Source of the DNA: Microbispora bryophytorum
GTDB taxonomy: Bacteria > Actinomycetota > Actinomycetes > Streptosporangiales > Streptosporangiaceae
DNA length: 64,000 nucleotides
Assembly (NCBI RefSeq): GCF_006874465.1
Contig: NZ_VIRL01000008.1
Location: 124,001-188,000 of the forward strand
Direction: 5' to 3'
Shown: positions 33,947-42,095 of the stretch, piece by piece
How positions within the stretch are numbered: the first letter of the stretch is position 1
Layout of the letters: each line of letters starts with the position of its first letter
Program-made: the position numbers and the translations under genes
Notes under the pieces: model-generated
Told to the model about the DNA's origin: nothing
Database searches by the model: none
Seen by the model: the letters and a program-made list of their open reading frames with translations, nothing else

Positions 33947-35782
33947 ATGAAACTCCAGCCGCGACAGCAGCTTCTGGAGCTGTGGGAGGCAGCCGCGCGC
34001 GCCTCCTACCGCGACGGCGTCTGGACCTGGGGCGGCCGGGACGGGTCGAACTCCATCTCCGACGCGGAGCAGCTTCTGTGCTTCATGTACCCGGCCTCGG
34101 AACTGCCGGGCTTCCGCCTGGACACCCCGGACGAGACGGCCGACGACGTGCTGGCCGCGCTCACGGTCCTGGGCGACTCGGTGGAGATCCCCAAGCTGCT
34201 GCTGCGCGTGATGGGCCAGTATCTGCGCACCTACACCGCCGAGGACGGGCGGCCCCTGTTCTCCGGCGGCAGCTACTTCCGGCCGTTGGACGACGAGGCG
34301 AAGGTCACCCCCGAGCAGCTCCAGCTCGACGTGGTCGACTCCTTCTCGATGTCGGTCACGCTCGCGCTCGGCACACTCGGCTTCCTGAAGGTCTTCCGCC
34401 AGAGCGTGCGGCGCGAGTCGATCCGCCGCGAGATCCGCGAGCTGGAGGACCTGGCCAGCAAACGGCTGTCGGCCGCGATGGCGGGCCTGCTGCGCAGCTT
34501 CACGGTCAACGCGTTCGACCCCGGGTCCCCGGCGGGCCGCGCGCTGCTGCGCACCGTGAACCAGACCGGCGCGCCCACCCGCCGCGTGCTCGACGACCTG
34601 CGGCGCGAGCTGCGGCCCGTACGGGCCGGCCTGCGCGACCTGACCATCGGCTCGGGCAGCCAGCTGGACCTGGACAACGAGAACCTGCTGTTCGAGTGCG
34701 GCTGGACGTGGGGCATCGTGAAGGACGCCCCCGACATCGTCACGCCTCTCGACATCGGCCCCCAGCCCAAGGGCGTGGCCGCCGACACGCCGTTCCTCTA
34801 CTTCACCGTCAACGCCCTGGTCGGCATCGCCGACCTGTTCTCCGCCCGCACCCGCGTCCTGAGCCTGCTCAACGACGACCAGATCACCCTCGCCCAGGCC
34901 ATCCAGCGCCGCTGGGACCTCACCCAGTCCTACTGGCGCACCATCGCGACGTACGGACGGGGCACCTGGCCGCTGGAGGACATCCCCTGGCGGACGGTCG
35001 ACGAGAAGGAGTCGGACTACTACAGTCTCGGCGTCACCGCCATGGTCGTGCAGAACCTGGTCAACAACCGGGCGGCCGACGTCGACCTCGGCCGGGTCGC
35101 CGCCGTGCTGGAGGAACTGGCCGTCCGCGCCAGGATCATCCGCAGGGCGGTGCCGGGCGACCCGCCCGTGCTCATGCACTCCCCCGGTGTCCCGATCAAC
35201 CTGCACGGCAGCGACTCACTCGGCCCCCACCTCGTCTGGGTCGTCTCCGACTTCGCCATCACGCTGCTGAAACGGACCATCTGGGCCGCCTCCATCGCGC
35301 AGAACACGCGGATGCGCGAGCGGCTGCTCGCACTCGCCGACCAGATCTGGCGGCACATCATGCAGCGCCGCCAGACGGACGGCCTGGCGGCCGGGCTGTG
35401 GGATCAGCCGGGCAACGTCTTCACCGACATCGAGGTGCGCGACGAGGACCCGTCCTGGTACTTCAGCGAGCGGGTCGTCGAGTTCCTCGTCTCCGCCGCG
35501 GCGTCCAGCGGGGAGCCGCCGCTGCGCAGCCCCCAGCTCGTCGAGCTCGCCCTCCAGATGCTCGGGGAGGCCGAGCACCTGCTGGACCAGGAGCTGGTCG
35601 CCCGGCCCCTGGTGGGCGGGCAGACGATCCAGCCCAAGCTGCGCTCGATCCAGGCGTCGCTGCAGCGGGCCAGGTCGATCGTCAGCGATCGGCCGGCCAC
35701 CGCCCAGGCGCTGATCAACGACGCCCTGCTCGGCCTCGAACGGCTGTCCGCCGCCCGCGACAGCGCGTCGGAGGCGATCTGA
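33947..35782 (+). CDS. SCO2524-family protein
   Basis: A 611-residue, mostly helical soluble protein. It begins LQPRQQLLELWEAAARASYR, then GGRDGSNSISDAEQLLCFMYPA, and carries long leucine-rich helices (IRREIRELEDLASKRLSAAM; RARSIVSDRPATAQALINDA). Middle landmarks are FECGWTWGIVKDAPD and ESDYYSLGVTAMVVQNLVNN. I recognise the pattern of the uncharacterised SCO2524 family of actinomycetes. It is the first gene of a five-gene operon. The next gene starts within its stop codon (ATG in TGATG). The many helical hairpins suggest a scaffold or effector-binding role (inference). Confidence 0.75.
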   Translation: MKLQPRQQLLELWEAAARASYRDGVWTWGGRDGSNSISDAEQLLCFMYPASELPGFRLDTPDETADDVLAALTVLGDSVEIPKLLLRVMGQYLRTYTAEDGRPLFSGGSYFRPLDDEAKVTPEQLQLDVVDSFSMSVTLALGTLGFLKVFRQSVRRESIRREIRELEDLASKRLSAAMAGLLRSFTVNAFDPGSPAGRALLRTVNQTGAPTRRVLDDLRRELRPVRAGLRDLTIGSGSQLDLDNENLLFECGWTWGIVKDAPDIVTPLDIGPQPKGVAADTPFLYFTVNALVGIADLFSARTRVLSLLNDDQITLAQAIQRRWDLTQSYWRTIATYGRGTWPLEDIPWRTVDEKESDYYSLGVTAMVVQNLVNNRAADVDLGRVAAVLEELAVRARIIRRAVPGDPPVLMHSPGVPINLHGSDSLGPHLVWVVSDFAITLLKRTIWAASIAQNTRMRERLLALADQIWRHIMQRRQTDGLAAGLWDQPGNVFTDIEVRDEDPSWYFSERVVEFLVSAAASSGEPPLRSPQLVELALQMLGEAEHLLDQELVARPLVGGQTIQPKLRSIQASLQRARSIVSDRPATAQALINDALLGLERLSAARDSASEAI

Positions 35783-36696
35783 TGCTCATCTTCGCGATCT
35801 CCGACAAGGGCGGGACCGGGCGCTCGGTCACCGGCACCAACATCGCCTACCGCCACGCGCTGCAGGGCAACGACGTCTGCTACCTGGACTTCGACTTCGG
35901 CTCGCCGACCGCGGGGGCCATCTTCAGCGTCAGCGCGGTGGCCCGCGGCACCCGGGAGAACGGTCTGCACCACTACCTGCGGGGCGAGTGCCCGCTACCG
36001 CGGCGGGTGGACGTGTGGACCGAGTCCGACCGCGAGGGGCTGCGCGCCCGTCCGCCCGGTGCGGGGCGGCTCGTGCTGCTGCCCGGCAGCGAGGGCGGCG
36101 GCGAACTGTCGGCCCTCACCGACGAGGTCGTCGGCCGCTGCGTCCAGTTGCTCGGGCGGCTGGACGAGGAGTTCGACCTGTGCGTGGTCGACGTCAGCGC
36201 CGGCCGGTCGTTCACCGCCGAGCTGGTCCTGGCGGCGACCGTGCGGATGCCCGCGATCCCGTTCCGCTGGCTGGTCTTCCACCGCTGGACGCGTCAGCAC
36301 ATCATCGCCGCCGACGGGCTCGTCACCGGCGCCGACGGGCTGCTCGACGTCGGCACCAGGTTCGGCCACGACCCCGAGGACCTGCGCGACCGCATCCGCT
36401 TCGTGCGCACGGCCGTGCTCGAACCGGACGCGGCGGAGCTCGTCGGGCTGCGCGACGAGCAGCGGGCCTGGCTGAGCGCGTGCGACAGCGAGCTGCGCGA
36501 GCTGGCGGGCCGCCACGGCGTCGGCCGTACGGCCATGCTCGGCAAGATCCCGCTGGACCCGGTCCTCCAGTGGCGCGAGCAGCTCATCACCGACGAGGAC
36601 GTGCTGGCCAGCAAGATCGCCAACGCGGAGACCGCCGCCGCGTTCGAGGATCTCGCCAAGAAGATCGTCGACGACAGCGCGTGGGAGGGCTTGTGA
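35782..36696 (+). CDS. SCO2523-family variant P-loop protein (ParA/MinD-like)
   Basis: A 304-residue P-loop protein. It begins MLIFAISDKGGTGRSVTGTN. The deviant Walker A of ParA/MinD proteins (KGGxGKS/T) is present except that the nucleotide-binding Lys is Arg (K9-G-G-T-G-R14-S15), while the upstream signature Lys is kept. Then CYLDFDFGSPTAG and FDLCVVDVSAGRS stand for the Walker A' and B regions. The C-terminal half has IIAADGLVTGADG and LGKIPLDPVLQWREQL. The family is annotated as variant P-loop; ATP hydrolysis may be weak or lost. It is coupled on both sides to SCO2524- and SCO2522-type genes. Confidence 0.8.
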   Translation: MLIFAISDKGGTGRSVTGTNIAYRHALQGNDVCYLDFDFGSPTAGAIFSVSAVARGTRENGLHHYLRGECPLPRRVDVWTESDREGLRARPPGAGRLVLLPGSEGGGELSALTDEVVGRCVQLLGRLDEEFDLCVVDVSAGRSFTAELVLAATVRMPAIPFRWLVFHRWTRQHIIAADGLVTGADGLLDVGTRFGHDPEDLRDRIRFVRTAVLEPDAAELVGLRDEQRAWLSACDSELRELAGRHGVGRTAMLGKIPLDPVLQWREQLITDEDVLASKIANAETAAAFEDLAKKIVDDSAWEGL

Positions 36697-37664
36697 CGCC
36701 GGTGCACGCGACGTTCGGCGAGGTGGCGGCCGAGCGCAGGATCGCCTCCGTTCCCCTCTCCCATGTGTCCGTCGAGCTCGGGCACCTCTACATGGAGGAC
36801 TACGAGGCGGGCCCCGACCGGCTGCGCGAGCAGTTCGCCAGGGTCGCGCCGTGGCTCGCCACGGTCCGCGCCCTGTGGCGGGAGCGGGTGCCCGGGGGCC
36901 GGGCCCGGGTGAGCACCTGCTTCCTCGTGGACGACTACTTCAGCCGTTTCAGCACCCCCGCCGAGCTGCTGCCGATGGTCCTCGACGCGGCGGCCGAGCA
37001 CGACCTGACCATCGACTACCTGGCCCGGGAGTCGGCCTGTGCCCACTTCGAGGACGCGCGGTCGGGCGGCGTCGAGCTCGCTCGGCTGGTGGAGGACCGG
37101 CTCGTGGACGACCCGCCGCCGGAGACCGACGGGTCCCGCCCGCCGGTGAAGGAGACGGGCTGGCTATGCAACGGCTCCCGGTCGCCCCGCACCACGCCGA
37201 TGCAGGCGATGGGCAAGGCCCGGCCGTGGGAGCCGCCCGCGCAGAACGCCAAGCGCGCCCACTCGATCTTCGTGGACGTCGAGCTGTGGGACGAGAGGGG
37301 GCCCCGGCGCACCTGGTCGTGCCCCTTCCTCGCGGCCGTCTGGCAGCTCCTGCGGCTGGGGCTGCTGCGCAGCGACGGCCACGTGCCGCTCCCGCCGGTC
37401 GCCCTCGACGGCGGCTGGCCCCGCGACTGGGACGGGCTGCCCGCGGTCGTCCGGCTCAACCCCCAGGCCGCGCCGTTCAGCGCGTACACCACGCTGTCCG
37501 TCCTGTCCCCCCGGTTCCTGCCCGTCGAGCTGGCCGTACGGACGATCCTGAGCCAGGTCGCGGTGGACGACGAGGTCCTGCGGCAGGTCGCCACCCGGAG
37601 CGAGAGCGAGGGAGTCCGGCTCGAAGAGGAGCTCGTCGACCGCATCTCCTACGTCTTCATCTGA
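36693..37664 (+). CDS. SCO2522-family protein
   Basis: A 323-residue soluble protein starting at GTG 36693 inside the previous stop. Landmarks are SHVSVELGHLYMEDYEAG, STCFLVDDYFSRF, TIDYLARESACAHFEDA, TGWLCNGSRSP and HSIFVDVELWDERGPRRTWSC, then FLAAVWQLLRLGLLR. The many conserved-looking His, Asp, Glu and Cys residues suggest an enzyme or metal protein, but no known catalytic signature is apparent. It fits the uncharacterised SCO2522 family. The following gene starts 26 bp later. Confidence 0.75.
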   Translation: MTPVHATFGEVAAERRIASVPLSHVSVELGHLYMEDYEAGPDRLREQFARVAPWLATVRALWRERVPGGRARVSTCFLVDDYFSRFSTPAELLPMVLDAAAEHDLTIDYLARESACAHFEDARSGGVELARLVEDRLVDDPPPETDGSRPPVKETGWLCNGSRSPRTTPMQAMGKARPWEPPAQNAKRAHSIFVDVELWDERGPRRTWSCPFLAAVWQLLRLGLLRSDGHVPLPPVALDGGWPRDWDGLPAVVRLNPQAAPFSAYTTLSVLSPRFLPVELAVRTILSQVAVDDEVLRQVATRSESEGVRLEEELVDRISYVFI

Positions 37665-37690
37665 GGGGTTTCGATTATGGGGGCGGCCCG

Positions 37691-38632
37691 ATGCTGGTGA
37701 TGGGGGAAGTCCACACCGGGCTGCTGCAGAACTCCGGGGAGATCTCCGAGTCGACGTGCCGTCAGGTGCTCGCGCTCATGGCCGGGGAGACCGTGCGCGT
37801 ATCCCGCCGTCCGATCGTCCACGCGCTGTCGCCGGAGCGACTGACCGGGGTGGACTGCGCGCTGCCCACCGCGTCCCGTTCCCGGGTCAGGGGCGTCGGC
37901 ACGGTCATGTCCCGCTGCGCGGTGACCGGGGGCCGGGTGGCCCAGGGATCGTCGTACGTCCGGGTGGTGCGCTCGGAGGCCGACCGCAGGCTGCCCTGGT
38001 CGCACTACCTGGCCCGGCCGGGGGTCGTGGAGGTCCTGGGGAAGGCGAAGGCGGCCGACCTCGCCGAGGGGTTCACCGGCGACTCCGCGCCCGGCGGCAC
38101 CGGCGGCGCCTGCCTCAATTTGGGGGCCGTCAGCGGGCGCTTCCTCGACCTCGTCCAGGCGTCCCCGCTGCTGGACCGGCGGGCCCCCTTCAAGATCCCG
38201 CGTACGAGCCTGCGGTGGGTGGCCGAGACCGGGGAGCCGTCGATCCGGTTCACCCTGCACACCGAGCAGGAGCGGACGCTGCGCCTGACGCATCCCGGCC
38301 CGTTCACCCCCGCCGTGGTCGATCTGTGCGAGGACCTGGCGACGCACGACTGGCTGCTCACGTCGCTGCTGGTCATCGTCGAGCGGGCGCGAATCGGCGG
38401 GACGCAGGGAGCCCAGGCCGTGGCCCGCCTGGCCCCCGCCATCGACCACCTCATGCACTTGTGGATGCCGGCAGCCCGGGTCGAGGAGTGGCTGACGCCG
38501 TTCTGGGAGAGCCTGGAGCGGCGGCCGGGGTTCTCCCGGCAGTGGCGTTCCCTGGTCGACCGGGTCCGCGACCAGGTCGCGATGAACACCCTGGCCCTGC
38601 TCAACGCGACCGCCGAAGCCGGACGGAGATGA
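37691..38632 (+). CDS. SCO2521-family protein
   Basis: A 313-residue soluble protein. ATG 37691 follows a GGGGGCGG stretch; in-frame starts a few codons on are possible. It begins MLVMGEVHTGLLQNSGEISE, the recognisable start of SCO2521-family proteins. Cysteine pairs flank a domain with GTVMSRCAVTGGRVAQGSSYVRVV, and a helical C-terminus has LAPAIDHLMHLWMPAARVEEW. Function is unknown. Its stop overlaps the start of the membrane protein gene, so all five genes are probably co-expressed. Confidence 0.75.
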   Translation: MLVMGEVHTGLLQNSGEISESTCRQVLALMAGETVRVSRRPIVHALSPERLTGVDCALPTASRSRVRGVGTVMSRCAVTGGRVAQGSSYVRVVRSEADRRLPWSHYLARPGVVEVLGKAKAADLAEGFTGDSAPGGTGGACLNLGAVSGRFLDLVQASPLLDRRAPFKIPRTSLRWVAETGEPSIRFTLHTEQERTLRLTHPGPFTPAVVDLCEDLATHDWLLTSLLVIVERARIGGTQGAQAVARLAPAIDHLMHLWMPAARVEEWLTPFWESLERRPGFSRQWRSLVDRVRDQVAMNTLALLNATAEAGRR

Positions 38633-39615
38633 CCGTGACCGGAGCAGCACCCGAGCCCTCCCCGTCGCTCGTCCCGAGGATCGTGCGCAAGGTCCTCGTG
38701 ACGATGCTCGTGGGCGGCGTGAGCTACCTCGTGAGCAACGCGCTCATCCACGGACCGAACCAGGATCTGTGGAGCCTGCTGCTCGCGACGTTCATCAGCG
38801 GCGTCGTCTTCGTCGTGCAGTTCCTCGCGGACGTGGACGACCAGCTGGAGACCGTGCTGCAGGAGCAGCGCAGGCAGCACACCAAGACCCACGATCTGGT
38901 GGCCGACAGCTTCTTCAAGATCAACGAGGCGAGCAAGCTGTTCGGCGTCGTGGAGATGTCCGCGCTGGAGACCAGGGGCGTGGCCGAGCTGGTGCAGAAC
39001 GCCGCCAAGATCCGCGACGACATGCCCGGCCTCGTCAAGAGCCTGGTGCACCACGAGGTCACCCGGATGGCGAAGTTCCTCGGCGAGCTGTCCGACGGCA
39101 GGTACGCGCTGTACGAGGGCGAGGACCGCGACTGGCTGCTCGCGCTCGCGCGCAACGCCCGGGTCAGTCTCGACGCGATCAGCCTGACCAGCGTGGACGC
39201 CCGCGACACCGAGTTCGAGGGCGGCTTCTGGCACACCGACCTCGGGCAGCGCTACGTCAAGCTCCAGCGCGACCTCGTCCAGCGCGGGGCACGGGTGCGC
39301 CGGGTGTTCGTGGTGGATCGTTCCGAGCGGCTCGACTCCGAGGCGTTCCGCCGGGTGTGGAAGTGGCAGACCACGGTCGGGATCGAGGTGCGCACGCTCC
39401 TCCTCGCCGACGCGCCGCCCCTGCTGCGCGGCTCGCTGTCCGACTTCATCCTGTTCGACGGGGTCGTCTACTACGAGTCCAACCCCGCTCCACAGGTCGG
39501 CGACGGCATCGCGCCAGTGATCCACAGCACGATCCTCGTACAGGATCAGGAGCAGGTGCGGGAGCGGACCGAACGGTTCACGGAGCTGTGGGAGGCGGCG
39601 ACACCGGCGGCGTAG
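38629..39615 (+). CDS. Membrane-anchored partner protein with a possible PLD-like C-terminal domain
   Basis: A 328-residue protein with two N-terminal membrane helices (about 21-40 and 47-67), then a helical, coiled-coil-prone segment (70-150, LETVLQEQRRQHTKTHDLVA) and a soluble C-terminal domain (about 160-320). The last has VSLDAISLTSVDARDTEF, FWHTDLGQRYVKLQRDLVQR, VRRVFVVDRSERLDSEAF and SDFILFDGVVYYES. The alternation of strands and helices recalls phospholipase D-like modules without the HKD motif (inference). ATG 38629 overlaps the SCO2521 stop; GTG 38635 is an alternative with GGAG upstream. It would place the SCO2521-2524 proteins at the membrane. The 3' end overlaps the convergent FAD oxidase gene by 38 bp. 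Confidence 0.6.
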   Translation: MTVTGAAPEPSPSLVPRIVRKVLVTMLVGGVSYLVSNALIHGPNQDLWSLLLATFISGVVFVVQFLADVDDQLETVLQEQRRQHTKTHDLVADSFFKINEASKLFGVVEMSALETRGVAELVQNAAKIRDDMPGLVKSLVHHEVTRMAKFLGELSDGRYALYEGEDRDWLLALARNARVSLDAISLTSVDARDTEFEGGFWHTDLGQRYVKLQRDLVQRGARVRRVFVVDRSERLDSEAFRRVWKWQTTVGIEVRTLLLADAPPLLRGSLSDFILFDGVVYYESNPAPQVGDGIAPVIHSTILVQDQEQVRERTERFTELWEAATPAA

Positions 39616-40834
39616 ACGAGACCGGCGGCGCGGCCGGGGCGGACGGAGCCGGCGCGGGCGGGAAAGGCGCGGGCGGGAAGGGGCGGTCGGGCCGGCAGAC
39701 GGCGAGCAGTTCGCGCTCCCGGGCGCCGGCGGTCCCGCCGACCAGGGCGGCCACCAGCTCCGCCGTGACGGGGGCGAGCGTGACGCCGAGGCCGCTGTGG
39801 CCGGTCGCCGCCACGACCCGGCCGTGGTCGTCCACGTGGCCGAGGATGGGCATGTGGTCGGCGCTGCCCGGCCGCAGTCCGGCCCAGCGGCGGCCGATGG
39901 GCCAGGTGGCCGCCCTGGGCATGAGGGCGGCGACGCCCTGCCTGATCTCCTCGATCGCCGCGGGGGTCACCGTCACGTCCCCCACGTTCTCCTCGTAGGT
40001 GACGCCGACGGCCACCCTGCCGTCGTGCCGGGGGACGAGATAGGGGAAATACTCCCGGCCGTCCTGTTTGATCTCCGCGAAGATGTGGTGACGCAGCGGG
40101 TAGGTGGCGGCCCCGGGCGGGCGGACGTCGAAGGCCACGCCCTTGATGGGGAACAGGTGGGCGCGGTGGCGGGGCAGGAAGACCCCGCTCAGGTGTCCGG
40201 CCGCGACGACCGCCTGCTCCGCCGACACCCGGCGGCCGTCGTGGAGGTCCACCTCGACACCGCGCGGCCCGGTCCGAAGGCCGGTGGCGCGCACCGCGCC
40301 CAGCACCCGGATCGGCGTGCGCCCCGAGAGCACGGCCGTCGTCAGGGCGGCCATGAGCACCCGCGGGTCGAGCGCGAGCTCCTCCGGCAGCAGGAAACCG
40401 CCGACGACGCGCTCGCTCAGCAGCGGTTCGAGATTCCTGGCGTCGGCCGCCGTCAGCCTCTCGACGGCGAACGGCGAGTTCTTCCACTGCGGCAGCACCT
40501 TGGACTCCAGGCGCTCCATCTCGGCCTCGTCCAGCGCGACCTGGATGTCGCCGCCGTCCAGCACCGGGACCTCGACGCCGGAGGCGGCGTGGATCTCCTC
40601 CAGCCACCGCGGGTAGACGTCGCGGCTGCGCTTGATGACGCTGCTGAGCGGGCCGAGGCAGGAGGGCTCCGTCTGCGTCAGGATGCCGCCCATCGCGCCG
40701 TCGGAGGCGCCGAGCCCGAGACGCTGCCCCGCGTCCACGAGCACCACGCTCGTGCCCCGCGCGGCGAGCCTGTGCGCGATCGCGCAGCCGATCACGCCAC
40801 CACCGATGATCACGACGTCGCAGGTCTCAGGCAC
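39578..40834 (-). CDS. FAD-dependent amine oxidase (DAO / glycine oxidase-like)
   Basis: A 418-residue flavoprotein. GTG 40834 follows GGAG and gives the FAD motif DVVIIGGGVIGCAIAHRLA at residues about 6-24, then LVDAG. SDGAMGGILTQTEPSC and the C-terminal GLRPGSADHMPILGHVDDHG plus GHSGLGVTLAP fit the D-amino-acid/sarcosine/glycine oxidase family. The last 45 residues are a Pro/Ala/Ser tail, produced where the gene runs into the convergent operon end, so the tail may be a recent extension. The substrate is an amino acid or N-methyl amine (inference). Confidence 0.85.
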   Translation of the reverse strand: MPETCDVVIIGGGVIGCAIAHRLAARGTSVVLVDAGQRLGLGASDGAMGGILTQTEPSCLGPLSSVIKRSRDVYPRWLEEIHAASGVEVPVLDGGDIQVALDEAEMERLESKVLPQWKNSPFAVERLTAADARNLEPLLSERVVGGFLLPEELALDPRVLMAALTTAVLSGRTPIRVLGAVRATGLRTGPRGVEVDLHDGRRVSAEQAVVAAGHLSGVFLPRHRAHLFPIKGVAFDVRPPGAATYPLRHHIFAEIKQDGREYFPYLVPRHDGRVAVGVTYEENVGDVTVTPAAIEEIRQGVAALMPRAATWPIGRRWAGLRPGSADHMPILGHVDDHGRVVAATGHSGLGVTLAPVTAELVAALVGGTAGARERELLAVCRPDRPFPPAPFPPAPAPSAPAAPPVSSTPPVSPPPTAP

Positions 40835-41290
40835 GCGGGCTCCAATTCGCCGTCCCCTCGCTTCGACAGTAGGCGAGGGAGGGCCGTTCAAGAAGGTCAC
40901 ACACGGGTGACCTCGCCGAACTGTACCGCGCGGAAATCTTGCCGGCGGGGAATTCCACCGAGTCGCGCCGACGGGCGCCGCGCACGCCGCGCCGCCGCCG
41001 CTTCGTGTCGATCCCGCTCACCCCGCTGATCATCGGCGCTGGCGTGGATCATGCCGGCCCGCCGGCTCCGTGATCAGCGGATCCCGGACGGCGTCGTGCG
41101 CGAGGCCGGCCTCGACACCCCCGAGACGGCCGCGTGGAGCAGCCGCTCGGCGGTCAGAAATGAGAGAGCTTTGCGCCGATCTGGGCATGATGAAACCGAC
41201 CAGCCGCCGTTCGTGGCAGGCGATGGGCATCGGGAACGAGCCGCAGGCTCAAGCGAAGGCTCAAGCGAAGCTTCAAGCGAGGGGAAGCGC
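40835..41290. other. 456-bp intergenic region with short tandem repeat
   Basis: No convincing gene. Part of it (about 41051-41155) has high third-position GC in the frame of the following SDR gene and may be a remnant. GGCTCAAGCGAA-type 12-bp units repeat three times at about 41246-41281, directly before the ribosome site of the SDR gene. Confidence 0.45.
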
Positions 41291-42082
41291 GTGAGGAAGA
41301 CCGCCGTCGTCACGGGCGGGGCGTCGGGAATCGGGCGGGCCGTCGCCGCCGAGCTCGCCCGGCGCGGCGCCCACGTCACGATCGCCGACGTCCGGGGAAC
41401 CGAGGACGCCGCCAAGGATCTCGGCTGCGCGGGCGTCGCGTGCGACGTCTCCGACGCGCAGGCCGTGCGGGAGCTGATCACCGGCGTGGCGGCCGAGCAC
41501 GGGCGGCTCGACTTCCTGTTCAACAACGCGGGCATCGCGGTGGGCGGCCGTGCCGAGGAGTTCACGCTCGACCACTGGAACCGGGCGATCGACGTGAACC
41601 TGCGCGGGGTGGTCCACGGTGTGCACGCGGCGTACCCGCTCATGATCGAGCAGGGCTACGGGCACATCGTCAACACCGCGTCGCTGGCCGGGCTGACCCC
41701 CGCGCCCATGATGCTGCCCTACACGGCGACCAAGCACGCCGTCGTCGGGCTGTCGCTCGCGCTGCGGGCCGAGGCGGCCGCCCACAGGGTGAGGGTCAGC
41801 GTGGTCTGCCCCGGGTTCATCGACACCCCGCTGCTGGACAACGCCAACCCCGGGCTGCCGCAGACCGAGATCGGCCTGCACGCCCGCACGACGGCCGTGC
41901 GGGCGCAGGGGCGCCTCTACCCCGTGGAGTCGCTCGCCCGCGACGTGCTGCGCGGCGTGGCCGGAAACCAGGCGCTCATCGTCGCGCCCGCGTCCGCCCG
42001 CGCCACCTGGCGGGCCGTACGGCTCTCGCCCGCCCTGGCGGTGCGGGCGGCCGGCTCCGTCCTCCGCCGCATCACGCGCTGA
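41291..42082 (+). CDS. SDR-family oxidoreductase
   Basis: A 263-residue short-chain dehydrogenase. GTG 41291 follows GGGGAAG, and the cofactor motif TGGASGIG comes at once, which fixes the start although the frame stays open upstream. Asp in IADVRG suggests NAD(H). FNNAG, the Ser in VNTASLAG, and YTATK complete the catalytic set; PGFIDTPLL follows. The C-terminal 40 residues are basic (RATWRAVRLSPALAVRAAGS). The substrate is unknown. It is convergent with the GH43 gene. Confidence 0.88.
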   Translation: MRKTAVVTGGASGIGRAVAAELARRGAHVTIADVRGTEDAAKDLGCAGVACDVSDAQAVRELITGVAAEHGRLDFLFNNAGIAVGGRAEEFTLDHWNRAIDVNLRGVVHGVHAAYPLMIEQGYGHIVNTASLAGLTPAPMMLPYTATKHAVVGLSLALRAEAAAHRVRVSVVCPGFIDTPLLDNANPGLPQTEIGLHARTTAVRAQGRLYPVESLARDVLRGVAGNQALIVAPASARATWRAVRLSPALAVRAAGSVLRRITR

Positions 42083-42095
42083 GCCGCTCACCGCA

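Noticed and set aside
41051-41290. 80-codon extension of the SDR gene
   Set aside because: The cofactor-binding strand must be near the N-terminus, and GTG 41291 has a good ribosome site; the extension holds tandem repeats.
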